A stretch of DNA of 64,000 nt from Actinomycetota bacterium (lineage in GTDB: Bacteria > Actinomycetota > Actinomycetes > Propionibacteriales > Propionibacteriaceae). Below the pieces are notes generated by a model. That model made no database searches, was not told where the DNA came from, and saw only the letters and a program-made list of their open reading frames with translations. Positions 9,874 to 18,774 of this stretch are shown here, piece after piece. Each line of letters starts with the position of its first letter. The stretch's first letter is position 1. The stretch lies in assembly GCA_020161795.1 (NCBI GenBank), contig JAIUOR010000015.1, forward strand, positions 44,697 to 108,696, given 5' to 3'. The position numbers and the translations under genes are program-made.

Positions 9874-10944
9874 TCAGTCGGCGAGGCGGGCAGCGATCTC
9901 GTCGCCGATCACCGAGGTCGGACGCTTGCTGGCGCCCCGCTCGGCGATGTCGGCGTCGACGGCCGCCTCGATGCGGGCGGCGTCCGCGGTGCGTCCCAGG
10001 TGATCCAGCAGCAGGGCCATCGACAGGATGGTCGCGGTGGGATCGGCCAGCTGCTTGCCGGCGATGTCCGGAGCCGAGCCGTGCACCGGCTCGAACATGG
10101 ACGGGAAGGCGCCCTCGGGGTTGATGTTCGCGCTGGCCGCCAGCCCGATGCCGCCGGTCACCGCGGCGGCCAGGTCGGTCAGGATGTCCCCGAACAGGTT
10201 GTCGGTGACGATCACGTCGAAGCGCTGCGGATCGGCCACCAGCGAGATGGTCGCGGCGTCCACGTGCAGGTAGTCGGTCTCGATCCCGGGGAACTCCGCG
10301 GCGACGGCCTGGAACAGCCGGTTCCACAGCCCGCCGGCGTGGACCAGCACGTTGTGCTTGTGTACCAGGGTGACCTTGTTCCGGCGCTTGGCCGCCCGCG
10401 CGAAGGCGTCCCGGATCACCCGCTCGATGCCGTGGGCGGTGTTCAGGCTGACCTCGGTGGCCACCTCGTGCGGGGTGCCGGTGCGCAGGCTGCCGCCATT
10501 GCCGACGTAGGGGCCCTCGGTGCCCTCGCGCACCACGACGAAGTCGACCGGGCCGCGGTCGAGCACCGAATCGGCCAGCGGGGTGGGAATGCCCGGGTAG
10601 AGCTTGGACGGCCGCAGGTTGACGTAGTGGTCGAAGGCGAACCGCAGTTTCAGCAGCAGGCCCCGCTCGAGTAGCCCGCTGGGGATCGCCTTGGAGCCCG
10701 GGGCTGCGCCGACCGCGCCCAGCACGATCGCCTGGCTGGCTGCCAGCTGCTCCAGGGTGGCATCGGGCAGCACCTCGCCGGTGCGCTGCCAGTGCTCGGC
10801 GCCCAACTCGTGGTGCACGAAGTCGAAGGCGTCCGGGCCCACGGCGGCGGTCAGCACCTTGAGGCCTTCGGTCACCACTTCGGGGCCGATGCCGTCGCCG
10901 GCGATGACGGAGATGACGGGCTTGCTGGTTTCGGTGGCGGTCAC
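9874..10944 (-). CDS. leuB: 3-isopropylmalate dehydrogenase
   Basis: A 356-residue member of the isocitrate/isopropylmalate dehydrogenase family, with [11 protein letters not shown] at the N-terminus and [13 protein letters not shown] in the substrate loop. The Lys/Asp catalytic segments are VHKHNVL and [14 protein letters not shown], and the NAD-binding stretch is [13 protein letters not shown]. It oxidatively decarboxylates isopropylmalate; in the citramalate route it acts equally on methylmalate. The start is the GTG at 10944, which gives [19 protein letters not shown] lies eight bases upstream on the reverse strand. It is divergent from ilvE with only 39 bp between them. Confidence 0.96.
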   Translation of the reverse strand: MTATETSKPVISVIAGDGIGPEVVTEGLKVLTAAVGPDAFDFVHHELGAEHWQRTGEVLPDATLEQLAASQAIVLGAVGAAPGSKAIPSGLLERGLLLKLRFAFDHYVNLRPSKLYPGIPTPLADSVLDRGPVDFVVVREGTEGPYVGNGGSLRTGTPHEVATEVSLNTAHGIERVIRDAFARAAKRRNKVTLVHKHNVLVHAGGLWNRLFQAVAAEFPGIETDYLHVDAATISLVADPQRFDVIVTDNLFGDILTDLAAAVTGGIGLAASANINPEGAFPSMFEPVHGSAPDIAGKQLADPTATILSMALLLDHLGRTADAARIEAAVDADIAERGASKRPTSVIGDEIAARLAD

Positions 10945-10983
10945 GAGAGGTGAGGGTACCGGACGGGCCGGTACCATGCGCTC

Positions 10984-12069
10984 ATGTCTCTTTCGTTCCC
11001 GGTCACCACGAACCCGTCGCCGGCATCCCAGGCCCGCTTCGACGAGATCATGGCCAATCCCGGCTTCGGGGATTACTTCACCGACCACATGGCGGTAGTG
11101 AACTGGACGAAGGATGACGGCTGGACGAACGCGAGCATCCAGCCCTACGGGCCGTTCCAGCTCGACCCGGCCACCGCCGTGCTGCACTACGCACAGGAGG
11201 TCTTCGAGGGGCTGAAGGCCTACCGGCACGCCGACGATTCCATCTGGCTGTTCCGACCGCAGGCCAATGCCGCCCGGCTCAACGCCTCGGCGGCGCGCAT
11301 GATGCTGCCGGCGATCGACGAGGCCGACTTCCTCGCCGCCATCGCCGAGCTGGTCAAGGCCGACCTGCGCTGGGTGCCGGCCGGCGGCGGAGAGCAGAGC
11401 CTCTACCTGCGGCCCTTCATGTTCGCCTCCGAGGTCTTCCTCGGGGTGCGTGCCTCGCAGCGGGTGACCTTCTCGGTGATCGCCTCGCCGGTCGGCTCCT
11501 ACTTCCCTGGCGGAATCGAGCCGGTCGACATCTGGGTGACCGACAGCTGGGCGCGCGCCGGCATCGGTGGGACGGGCGCCGCCAAGTGCGGCGGCAACTA
11601 CGCCGCGTCCCTGATCGCCCAGTACGAGGGCTACGAGCATGGCTGCTCGCAGGTGCTGTTCATCGAGGCCGCCGGCAAGGACCGGATCGAGGAACTGGGC
11701 GGCATGAACGTCTTCCTGGTCACCACCGACGGCCGGCTGATCACGCCGGAACTCACCGGCACCATCCTGGAGGGCGTCACCCGCAGCTCCATCCTCGCCG
11801 TGGCCGAGGATCTCGGGCTGCGAGCCGAGGAGCGTCGGATCGCGCCGGCCGACTTCTTCGGGCTGATCGCCGACGGTACCGCGGCCGAGGCCTTCAGCTG
11901 CGGGACGGCCGCCGTCCTGACGCCCATCGGCAGCTTCCGGACCGCGACCGACACCTACCGGCTGGCCGCGCCGGCCGGCGAGCAGACGCTGGCCATCCGC
12001 AACCGGCTGCTGGACATCCAGTACGGCCGGGTGCCCGACACCCACGGCTGGCTGCACCGGGTGGTCTGA
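10984..12069 (+). CDS. ilvE: Branched-chain amino acid aminotransferase
   Basis: A 361-residue fold-type IV PLP enzyme of the BCAT II group. The PLP lysine is in [15 protein letters not shown] near residue 202. [24 protein letters not shown] and [12 protein letters not shown] are further family blocks. It performs the last step of valine, leucine and isoleucine synthesis. TACCAT (10972-10977) lies six bases before the ATG, indicating a leaderless transcript. A strong hairpin follows the stop at 12099. Confidence 0.96.
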   Translation: MSLSFPVTTNPSPASQARFDEIMANPGFGDYFTDHMAVVNWTKDDGWTNASIQPYGPFQLDPATAVLHYAQEVFEGLKAYRHADDSIWLFRPQANAARLNASAARMMLPAIDEADFLAAIAELVKADLRWVPAGGGEQSLYLRPFMFASEVFLGVRASQRVTFSVIASPVGSYFPGGIEPVDIWVTDSWARAGIGGTGAAKCGGNYAASLIAQYEGYEHGCSQVLFIEAAGKDRIEELGGMNVFLVTTDGRLITPELTGTILEGVTRSSILAVAEDLGLRAEERRIAPADFFGLIADGTAAEAFSCGTAAVLTPIGSFRTATDTYRLAAPAGEQTLAIRNRLLDIQYGRVPDTHGWLHRVV

Positions 12070-12098
12070 GCTCGCCGCGCTGAGCGGACTCGAACGGC

Positions 12099-12142
12099 AA
12101 CGATCCCTGAGCCTGGGAACCCGGGCTCAGGGATCGTTTTGT
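12099..12142 (+). terminator. Rho-independent terminator after ilvE
   Basis: AACGATCCCTGAGCC (12099-12113) pairs perfectly over 15 bp with 12124-12138. The stem runs into TTTTGTTGT on the + strand. The 5' AA of the stem gives a weaker reverse-strand tail, so it may also serve tpx, which converges on it. Confidence 0.85.
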
Positions 12143-12149
12143 TGTGGTC

Positions 12150-12647
12150 TCAGCCCAGGGCAGCGATCGCCGCGTCGTAGTTCGGTTCGACGTGCACGGT
12201 GGGGGTGACGTCGGTGTAGAGCACCGTGCCGTTCTCATCGGCCACCACGATCGCGCGGGCGAACAGGCCGGCCGCCGCGCCATTGGCCATCGTGACGCCG
12301 TAGTCGTCGCCGAAGGAGGAGTTGTAGGCCGAGGTCGTGACGACGTCCTCGATGCCTTCCGCACCGCAGAACCGTCCGAGCGCGAACGGCAGATCCTTCG
12401 AGACGCACACCACGGTGGTGTTCTCCAGGCCGGCGGCGAGCTTGTTGAAGGTGCGCACGCTGGTCGCGCAGATGCCGGTGTCGACGCTGGGGAAGATGTT
12501 GAGCACGACCCGCCTGCCGGCCAGTTCGCTGCTGTCCAGGATTGACAGATCGGTCCGGGTGACCTGGAAGGGCGGCAGCGTGCTGCCGACCGCGGGAAGG
12601 TCTCCGACGGTGTGGACGGGTACGTCCTTGAAGATCGTGTTAGCCAT
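12150..12647 (-). CDS. tpx: Thiol peroxidase (Tpx-type peroxiredoxin)
   Basis: A 165-residue atypical 2-Cys peroxiredoxin. The peroxidatic Cys lies in FPSVDTGICATSVRTFN (near residue 60), and a second Cys follows in VVCVSKDLPFALGRFCG; both are typical of Tpx. It reduces hydrogen and organic peroxides using thioredoxin. It starts at the ATG at 12647, preceded at five bases by TAGATG, so it may be leaderless. The region 12648-12865 up to cimA is noncoding and holds the promoters of both divergent genes. Confidence 0.95.
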   Translation of the reverse strand: MANTIFKDVPVHTVGDLPAVGSTLPPFQVTRTDLSILDSSELAGRRVVLNIFPSVDTGICATSVRTFNKLAAGLENTTVVCVSKDLPFALGRFCGAEGIEDVVTTSAYNSSFGDDYGVTMANGAAAGLFARAIVVADENGTVLYTDVTPTVHVEPNYDAAIAALG

Positions 12648-12865
12648 GGGTTCATCTAGCCAGCCCGGTGTTCGCCGGTCAACCCTGTCTTGGTCGGTGG
12701 TCACCTGGAGATCCCCACCTGTGCGGAGATGACGGTGTGGGCGGCGGTGCGCGGACCTGGGTGGGCTGGCGGGGGAGTGCGTCCATCTCCGGTGAAACCC
12801 ATGGTGCGTCCAAAAGCTGGGCGGTAGTCTCATCCCTTGACTATTCCCGACTCGTGAGGCATCCG

Positions 12866-14488
12866 ATGACTCTGCACGTGGCTCCTGAGACCTTTCACGT
12901 GTTCGACACGACCCTGCGCGACGGCGCCCAGCAGGAAGGGGTCCGGCTGAGCGTCGCGGACAAGCTGCGCATCGCCCGGCTGCTGGACGAACTCGGGGTC
13001 GGCTTCATCGAGGGCGGCTGGCCGGGCGCCAACCCGAGCGATACCGAGTTCTTCGCGCGCGCCGCCGAGGGTGAGCTGGAGCTGCGCAATGCCAAGCTGG
13101 TGGCCTTCGGTGCCACTCGCAAGGTGGGCGCGACGGCGGCCACCGATCCGCAGGTGCAGGCGCTGCTGGATGCGCGCACCGAGGTGATCTGCATCGTTGC
13201 CAAGAGCCATGACGAGCACGTCTTCCGGGCGCTGAAGACCACGCTGGCCGAGAACCTGGAGATGATCCGCGACACCGTCGCCCACATGGTGAGCCAGGGC
13301 CGGCGGGTGTTCGTCGACTGTGAGCACTTCTTCGACGGCTACCGCGCCAACCCCGACTACGCCCTCGAGGTGGTGCGGACGGCCGCCGAGGCCGGCGCCG
13401 AGGTCGTCATCCTGTGCGACACCAACGGCGGCATGCTGCCCAGCTGGATGGGCGACGTGGTGAGCGCCGCCGGGCAGATCGGGGTGGATCTGGGCATCCA
13501 CTGCCACAACGACACCGGGTGCGCGGTGGCGAACACGCTGGCCGCGGTGGAAGCCGGCGTGATGCACGTCCAGGGCACGATGAACGAGACCGGCGAGCGC
13601 ACCGGCAACGCCAACCTGATCACGGTGATCGCGAACCTGCAGCTGAAGTACGGCTGGCAGGTCATCCCGCCGGAGGGCCTGGTCGAGGCATCCCGGATCT
13701 CCCACGCCGTGGCGGCGATCACCAACGTTCCGATGAACAACCGCGCGCCCTATGTCGGTCTCTCCGCGTTCGCGCACAAGGCCGGTCTGCACGCCTCCGC
13801 CATCAAGGTGGACGCCAACCTCTACCAGCACATCGACCCGACCCTGGTCGGCAACGACATGCGGATGCTGGTCTCCGACATGGCCGGACGGGCCAACATC
13901 CAGCTCAAGGGCAGCGAACTGGGCTACGACCTCTCCGATCGCGACCTGGCCGCCCAGATCACCGATCTGGTCAAGGAGCGCGAGATGGCCGGTTACTCCT
14001 ACGAGTCGGCCGACGCCTCCTTCGAACTGCTGCTGCGCGAGCGGCTGGGCCTGCCGGATGACTTCTACGAGGTCATCTCGTGGCGGGTGTTCACCAGTTC
14101 CCAGGTCGGCCCGGAGGGCGACTCCGAGGCGACCGTGAAGCTGCGGGTGAACGGCGAGACCGAAGCCCTGGTCGGCGAGGGCCATGGTCCGCTGAACGCG
14201 CTCGATGTGGCGCTGCGACGTGCCCTGGTGCGCGCCTACCCGCAGGTGGATTCCTTCGAACTCACCGACTACCGGGTCCGCATCCTCGATCAGGGCCACG
14301 GCACGGACGCGATCGTGCGCACCCTGATCGACACCACCGACGGCGAGCGCACCTGGACGACCGTCGGCGTGGGGGACAGCGTGGTCGAGGCCAGCTGGGA
14401 GGCCCTGCACGAGGCCTATCGCTGGGGCCTGATCCAGCGCGTCGCGGCCGAAGCGGCCGAGCCCGCGTTGGAGACGGTCAGCGCCTAG
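12866..14488 (+). CDS. cimA: (R)-citramalate synthase
   Basis: A 540-residue protein of the IPMS/homocitrate synthase family. The DRE-TIM barrel starts FDTTLRDGAQQEGV, has the metal His pair in LGIHCHNDTGCAVANTL, and ends in a LeuA-type allosteric dimerisation domain (about residues 400-520). FDTTLRDGAQQEGVRLSV and NETGERTGNANLITVI are typical of CimA rather than LeuA. It condenses pyruvate and acetyl-CoA to citramalate, giving 2-ketobutyrate for isoleucine without threonine. GTGAGG precedes the ATG at 12866. A TAGTCT box at about 12824 is a possible -10. The location beside leuB and ilvE fits this role. Confidence 0.93.
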   Translation: MTLHVAPETFHVFDTTLRDGAQQEGVRLSVADKLRIARLLDELGVGFIEGGWPGANPSDTEFFARAAEGELELRNAKLVAFGATRKVGATAATDPQVQALLDARTEVICIVAKSHDEHVFRALKTTLAENLEMIRDTVAHMVSQGRRVFVDCEHFFDGYRANPDYALEVVRTAAEAGAEVVILCDTNGGMLPSWMGDVVSAAGQIGVDLGIHCHNDTGCAVANTLAAVEAGVMHVQGTMNETGERTGNANLITVIANLQLKYGWQVIPPEGLVEASRISHAVAAITNVPMNNRAPYVGLSAFAHKAGLHASAIKVDANLYQHIDPTLVGNDMRMLVSDMAGRANIQLKGSELGYDLSDRDLAAQITDLVKEREMAGYSYESADASFELLLRERLGLPDDFYEVISWRVFTSSQVGPEGDSEATVKLRVNGETEALVGEGHGPLNALDVALRRALVRAYPQVDSFELTDYRVRILDQGHGTDAIVRTLIDTTDGERTWTTVGVGDSVVEASWEALHEAYRWGLIQRVAAEAAEPALETVSA

Positions 14489-14530
14489 GGCGTGCTCCCA
14501 CATGCCGGGCCTCACCTGGCTGCGCACATG

Positions 14531-14545
14531 AGAGCGACACGCTCT
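14531..14545. other. Short hairpin downstream of cimA
   Basis: AGAGCG-ACA-CGCTCT is a perfect 6-bp stem with a 3-nt loop, 43 nt after the cimA stop, without a T-run. It is a weak terminator candidate. Confidence 0.3.
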
Positions 14546-14624
14546 AGGTGAGAAGAACCCGCGCGGCTTCGTGATTCCAGGGCGATGAGTTACGTCGGCG
14601 CCGGTCTCGCAGGTATGGTCTCGT

Positions 14625-15182
14625 ATGGACGCAAACCCGGTGCTTCTCCGGCACAGTCTGTCCCTCGACGGCTACGGCGCGGTGCCGCCCGGCGTACCAG
14701 AAGACGTCCTCGTCAAGTACGACGAGGACGAGGAATTCGTCGCCTACATGGGCGACCTGCTCGGCCGGGCCGGGGTGCACGCGATGGGCTCGCAGACGTA
14801 CCGGGACATGGCGGGCTACTGGCCGTACCAGACTGGGCCCGAGGCGGACGCGATGAACCGGATCCCGAAGGTCGTCTTCTCCCGCCGGCCGATCGAGACC
14901 CCGTGGGACACCACGACCGTCTGCTCCGGTGACCTGGCCACCGAGATCGGCGATCTGAAGGCGCGGGGTGTCGGGCCGATCATGGTGCATGGCGGTGTCC
15001 GGTTCGCCCAGTCGGTGGTCGCGGCCGACCTCGTCGACGAGTATCACCTGATGGTCGGGCCAGTCGCGTACGGCGCCGGTGGTCCGCTGTTCACCAGGTT
15101 CACCAGGCTGAAGCTGGTCGACGTGAAGTCCTTCCCGCGCGGCAATCTCGCGCTGATCTACGTCCGTCCCGACGCCGGGTGA
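14625..15182 (+). CDS. RibD C-terminal / dihydrofolate reductase family protein
   Basis: A 185-residue protein with the fold pattern of the RibD_C/DHFR superfamily: SLSLDGYGA near the start, GSQTYRDMAGYWP in the middle, IPKVVFSRRP, then GPIMVHGGVRFAQSVVAADLVDEYHLMVGPVAYGAG. These stand-alone reductases use NADPH and mostly have unknown substrates. TATGGT (14614-14619) lies five bases before the ATG. A strong hairpin follows the stop. The family is firm; the function is open. Confidence 0.85.
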   Translation: MDANPVLLRHSLSLDGYGAVPPGVPEDVLVKYDEDEEFVAYMGDLLGRAGVHAMGSQTYRDMAGYWPYQTGPEADAMNRIPKVVFSRRPIETPWDTTTVCSGDLATEIGDLKARGVGPIMVHGGVRFAQSVVAADLVDEYHLMVGPVAYGAGGPLFTRFTRLKLVDVKSFPRGNLALIYVRPDAG

Positions 15183-15194
15183 CCTGCCACTGCT

Positions 15195-15226
15195 GGCCCC
15201 GGAGTCACGATGATGACTCCGGGGCC
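15195..15226. terminator. Perfect 13-bp hairpin, bidirectional terminator candidate
   Basis: GGCCCCGGAGTCA (15195-15207), six-base loop, exact complement at 15214-15226. It sits between the RibD/DHFR-like gene on the + strand and the nagB remnant on the - strand. It was probably the original shared terminator of both. There is no strong T-run. Confidence 0.65.
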
Positions 15227-15241
15227 GAGTTCTGGTTCAGG

Positions 15242-15433
15242 TCACAGACCCTGCCAGGCCGGTTTGGCCGCGTAGGTCTCGCGGTAGTAGCCCGCCAGTT
15301 GCAGCCGGCCGGCCGCGGCCTCGTCCAGCAGCACCGTGACGTGTGGGTGGTGCTGCAGGATGGTCGCCGGCCAGAGCGCGCTGACCGATCCCTCCGCCAG
15401 GTGGTGGACGGCCTCGGCCTTCGCCGCGCCGAG
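15242..15433 (-). pseudogene. nagB: Remnant of glucosamine-6-phosphate deaminase (nagB), C-terminal 63 residues only
   Basis: The reverse strand encodes a NagB tail: GAAKAEAV, then ATILQHHPHVTVLLDEAA and a final YYRETYAAKPAWQGL, followed by TGA at 15242-15244. In intact NagB (about 260 residues) this is the extreme C-terminus. Upstream of about 15433 the homology stops and the sequence becomes the antisense of a GntR effector domain. There is no start codon or N-terminal half, so it is a dead fragment. Its conserved residues suggest the loss is recent. Confidence 0.8.
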
Positions 15434-15664
15434 GACATCGTCGAGACCGCGCTCGCCGATCCGGTCACCGCCAATCTGCTCGGCGTGGAGACCGGCCTGC
15501 CGCTGCTGTTGGCGCGTCGCACCGCCTGGGACGCCGACGCCAACCTGGTGGAGTGGACGGAATCCCGCTTCCGCGGCGACCGGTTCCGCTACATGTCCCG
15601 GCAGCAACTCGACTGGAGCGGGCCTGGCGGGAACGCGGCCCAGCCCGTCGAGAAGGCCAGCTGA
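15422..15664 (+). pseudogene. Remnant of a GntR-family regulator (UTRA domain C-terminus)
   Basis: From about 15422 the + strand encodes RRAEDIVETALAD, LLGVETGLPLLLARRTAWDA, LVEWTESRFRGDRFRY and a stop at 15664. This is the C-terminal half of a UTRA ligand-binding domain as in NagR/DasR-type GntR repressors. The DNA-binding half is missing. An open frame extends back to 15179, but that part is antisense to the nagB tail and is not GntR-like. The regulator was very likely the divergent partner of nagB. Confidence 0.75.
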
Positions 15665-15685
15665 CTCGCCGAGGTCGATCCGTCG

Positions 15686-16966
15686 TCAGGGCTGGTCGAT
15701 GCGAGCCAGCACCAGCGCTCCTCGCTCCAGCGGCTGGTCGGCGTAGTCGACCGCGTCCACGAGTGCCTCCCTGGCCCGGTCGATGCGTTCGGGCGTGTCG
15801 GTGTGCAGGGTGAAGAGTGGCTGGCCCTTGGCGACCCGGTCGCCGATCGACGCGTTCCAGGTCACCCCGGCCGCGGCCTGCACCGGATCGCCCTGCTTGG
15901 CGCGTCCGGCGCCCAGCCGCCAGGCGGCCAGGCCGACCGCCATCGCGTCCATTCCCGCGATCACGCCGTCGGCCTCTGCGGCCACCACCTCGGTATGTCG
16001 GGCGGTGGGCAGCGGGGCGTCGGGGTCTCCGCCCTGGGCGGCGATCATCGCCCGCCAGGTGTCCATCGCCCGTCCTGAGGCCAGGGCCCGCTCGGGGTCG
16101 GCGTCGATCCCGGCGCAGGCCAGCATCTCGCGCGCCAACGCCAGGGTCAGCTCGACCACATCGGACGGGCCGCCGCCGGCGAGCACCTCGATCGACTCGG
16201 CCACCTCCACGCCGTTTCCGGCTGAACGGCCGAGCGGCGTGTTCATGTCGGTGACGAGCGCGACCGTGTTCACCCCGGCGGCCTGGCCCAGCCCGACCAT
16301 GGTGCGAGCCAGCGCCACCGATTCGTCGTAGGACTTCATGAACGCTCCCGCGCCGGTCTTCACGTCCAGCACCAGCGCGGCAGTGCCCTCGGCGATCTTC
16401 TTGCTCATGATCGAGGCCGAGATCATCGGGATCGACTCCACCGTCCCGGTCACGTCACGCAGCGCGTACAGCTTCTTGTCCGCGGGAGCCAGGCCGGAAC
16501 CGGCCGCGCAGATCACCGCGCCCACCTCCTCCAGTTGCCGCAGCATCTCGGCATTGGTCAGGTCGGCCCGCCAGCCGGGGATCGCCTCCAGCTTGTCCAG
16601 GGTGCCACCGGTGTGACCCAGCCCGCGTCCGGAGAGCTGCGGGACGGCAGCCCCGCAGGCCGCGACCAGCGGTGCCAGCGGGAGCGTGATCTTGTCGCCC
16701 ACGCCGCCGGTGGAGTGCTTGTCGACGGTGGGCCGCGAGAGCGAGGAGAAGTCCATGCGCTCGCCGGTGGCGATCATCGCGTTCGTCCAGGTGGAGAGCT
16801 CCTGCAGATCGAGACCCCGGAAGAAGATGGCCATGGCCATCGCGGACATCTGTTCGGCGGTGACGTCGCCGTCGGTGTAGTGGCGGATCAGCCACTCGAT
16901 GGCTTCGTCGCCGAGCCGGTCTCCGTCCCGCTTCATCCGGATCAGTTCCACGGCGTCGTAGCTCAT
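15686..16966 (-). CDS. deoA: Thymidine / pyrimidine-nucleoside phosphorylase
   Basis: A 426-residue protein of the nucleoside phosphorylase class II (DeoA/Pdp) family. The signature SGRGLGHTGGTLDKLEAIPG is near residue 115, and KHSTGGVGDKITLPLAPLVAACG precedes it. Other family blocks are KKIAEGTAALVLDVKTGAGAF and TDMNTPLGRSAGNGVEV. It phosphorolyses thymidine, uridine or deoxyuridine in nucleoside salvage. It starts at the ATG at 16966, divergent from the dehydrogenase at 17026. The gene stands alone; no other deo gene is near. Confidence 0.95.
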   Translation of the reverse strand: MSYDAVELIRMKRDGDRLGDEAIEWLIRHYTDGDVTAEQMSAMAMAIFFRGLDLQELSTWTNAMIATGERMDFSSLSRPTVDKHSTGGVGDKITLPLAPLVAACGAAVPQLSGRGLGHTGGTLDKLEAIPGWRADLTNAEMLRQLEEVGAVICAAGSGLAPADKKLYALRDVTGTVESIPMISASIMSKKIAEGTAALVLDVKTGAGAFMKSYDESVALARTMVGLGQAAGVNTVALVTDMNTPLGRSAGNGVEVAESIEVLAGGGPSDVVELTLALAREMLACAGIDADPERALASGRAMDTWRAMIAAQGGDPDAPLPTARHTEVVAAEADGVIAGMDAMAVGLAAWRLGAGRAKQGDPVQAAAGVTWNASIGDRVAKGQPLFTLHTDTPERIDRAREALVDAVDYADQPLERGALVLARIDQP

Positions 16967-17025
16967 GCCGCAACGATACGCGAACCCCCTTAAGGTGGGG
17001 GGACCATCCGATCACCAGGAGTGCG

Positions 17026-17958
17026 ATGACCAGGCTCGCGTGGCTACCCTACGAGGACGAATCCAGGGCGCTGGCGGCGCTCGGCCCGTTGCCGGCCGGG
17101 CTCGTCGCCGACTACTACCGGCCCGACGGCGAGTTGCCGGCGACGATCGCAGAAGTGGAGTTCGTCGTCGCGGACTACATGGCACCGCCGCTGCCGATGT
17201 TCGGGCGGGTGGCGGAGATGACGAGCCTGCGGGCGATCCAGCTGCAGTCGGCCGGCTACGACAACTATCTGCCGTACCTGCGGCAGGGGGTCGTGCTTTG
17301 CAATGCGGCCGGCGTCCACGATGCCGCGACCGCCGAGCTCGCGGTCTCGCTGGCCCTGGTCAATCTGCGCAAGCTCGACCGGTTCGCCCGCAACATGACC
17401 ACCGGCACCTGGGCCCCCGAGTTCGCCGAATCGCTGGCCGACCGGCGGGTGCTGATCGTCGGCTACGGACGGATCGGCGAGGCGATCGAGCGCCGGCTGG
17501 CCGGCTTCGAGGTCGCCTCGGTGACCCGGATCGCCCGGCATGCCCGCAGCGAGCCCTGGGTCTATCCGGTCTCGGAACTGCGGGAGCGGCTGGCCGAGGC
17601 CGACGTGGTGTTCGTCATGACGCCGCTGACCCCTGCCACCGAGGGAATGATCGGTGCCGCCGAGCTAGCCGCGATGCCGGACGGCGCCCTGCTGGTGAAC
17701 GTCTCCCGCGGCCCCGTGGTGGACACCGCAGCGCTGGTCGAGGCGGTGCGCAGCGGGCGGATCCGTGCCTCGCTGGACGTCACGGATCCGGAGCCGCTGC
17801 CCTCGGATCACCCGTTGTGGACGCTGCCCGGGGTGTTCATCACCCCGCACCGCGGTGGCCAGGCGGATGCCTTCTACCCGCGCGTCGGCCGGCTGTTGCG
17901 CGACCAACTGGCCAGGTTCGCGGCGGGGGAGCGGCTGGCCAACATCGTGGCCGAATAG
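17026..17958 (+). CDS. D-isomer-specific 2-hydroxyacid dehydrogenase
   Basis: A 310-residue NAD-binding dehydrogenase. GYGRIGEAIERRLAGF (about residue 146) is the Rossmann motif. VNVSRGPVVDTAALVEAVRSG contains the catalytic Arg, the Asp/Glu lie in LDVTDPEPLP, and the catalytic His is in ITPHRGG. It interconverts a 2-ketoacid and a D-2-hydroxyacid; the substrate is unknown. CAGGAG precedes the ATG. It ends 10 bp before the FAH-family gene, and the two may be partners in a minor catabolic route, but nothing names it. Confidence 0.9.
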   Translation: MTRLAWLPYEDESRALAALGPLPAGLVADYYRPDGELPATIAEVEFVVADYMAPPLPMFGRVAEMTSLRAIQLQSAGYDNYLPYLRQGVVLCNAAGVHDAATAELAVSLALVNLRKLDRFARNMTTGTWAPEFAESLADRRVLIVGYGRIGEAIERRLAGFEVASVTRIARHARSEPWVYPVSELRERLAEADVVFVMTPLTPATEGMIGAAELAAMPDGALLVNVSRGPVVDTAALVEAVRSGRIRASLDVTDPEPLPSDHPLWTLPGVFITPHRGGQADAFYPRVGRLLRDQLARFAAGERLANIVAE

Positions 17959-17961
17959 GCT
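17956..17961 (+). promoter_or_regulatory. -10 box of a leaderless promoter inside the end of the dehydrogenase gene
   Basis: TAGGCT, partly made of the stop codon of the preceding gene, lies seven bases before the ATG at 17969. It would allow independent leaderless expression of the FAH-family gene. Confidence 0.45.
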
Positions 17962-17968
17962 GACGGCC

Positions 17969-18772
17969 ATGCGCGTTGCACGTTTCTCACACGGCGGCGA
18001 GACCGCCTTCGGAGTGGTCGAGCTCCAGGCCGACGGCGGGCCTCACCCCGAGACGGTCGCGGTGGTGACCGGCGATCCGCTGGCGGGCCCCGTTCACTAC
18101 ACCGGCCAGCGTCTCGATCTGGCCGATGTCCGGCTGCTCGCGCCGGTGATCCCGCGCAGCAAGGTGGTGGGCGTCGGGCGTAACTACGCCGCCCACGCCG
18201 CCGAGCTGGGCAACGAGGTGCCGGAGACGCCGATCACCTTCATCAAGCCCAACACCGCGGTGATCGGGCCGGGTGAGGCGATCGTCCAGCCCCCGGAGAC
18301 CAGCGACCTGCAGTTCGAGGGCGAGCTGGCGGTGGTGATCGGGCGGATCTGCCGGCGCGTGCCGCCGGAGCGGGCTTCCGAGGTGATCTTCGGCTACACC
18401 GTCGCCAATGACGTCACCTGCCGCGACCTGCAGGTGAGCGATGAGCAATGGACCAGGGCCAAGAGCTACGACTCGTTCTGCCCGCTCGGGCCGTGGATCG
18501 TCACCCACCTGGGGCTGGACGAGGTCGCCGATCTCGACCTGACAACGACCGTGAACGGCGAAGTCAGGCAGCAGGGAAATACCTCCCAGATGGTGCGGCG
18601 GGTCGCCGACCTGGTCGCGCACATCACCAGCTTCACCACGCTGCTGCCGGGCGATGTCATTCTCACCGGCACTCCGGCGGGCGTGGCCACCATCGTGCCG
18701 GGCGACGAGGTCTCGATCACGATCGCCGGCATCGGCACGCTGACCAACCCGGTCGTCGGCCCGGAGGACTGA
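17969..18772 (+). CDS. Fumarylacetoacetate hydrolase (FAH) family protein
   Basis: A 267-residue FAH-fold protein. VVGVGRNYAAHAAELG is followed by the metal ligands in LQFEGELAVVIG, and VANDVTCRDLQ, GPWIVT and LTGTPAGV complete the family pattern. Members hydrolyse or decarboxylate oxo-acids such as acylpyruvates, oxaloacetate or 2-hydroxyhepta-2,4-diene-1,7-dioate; the substrate cannot be read from the sequence. It is followed after 2 bp by the CPBP protease gene and preceded by a probable leaderless promoter. Confidence 0.92.
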   Translation: MRVARFSHGGETAFGVVELQADGGPHPETVAVVTGDPLAGPVHYTGQRLDLADVRLLAPVIPRSKVVGVGRNYAAHAAELGNEVPETPITFIKPNTAVIGPGEAIVQPPETSDLQFEGELAVVIGRICRRVPPERASEVIFGYTVANDVTCRDLQVSDEQWTRAKSYDSFCPLGPWIVTHLGLDEVADLDLTTTVNGEVRQQGNTSQMVRRVADLVAHITSFTTLLPGDVILTGTPAGVATIVPGDEVSITIAGIGTLTNPVVGPED

Positions 18773-18774
18773 GC

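Noticed and set aside
12866..14488. 2-isopropylmalate synthase (leuA)
   Set aside because: The C-terminal allosteric domain is shared, but the N-terminal FDTTLRDGAQQEGV type motifs and overall length fit citramalate synthase better.
15179..15421. N-terminal half of a novel GntR-like protein
   Set aside because: The reading frame is open, but its sequence is the antisense of the NagB tail and has no helix-turn-helix. It is not part of a real protein.
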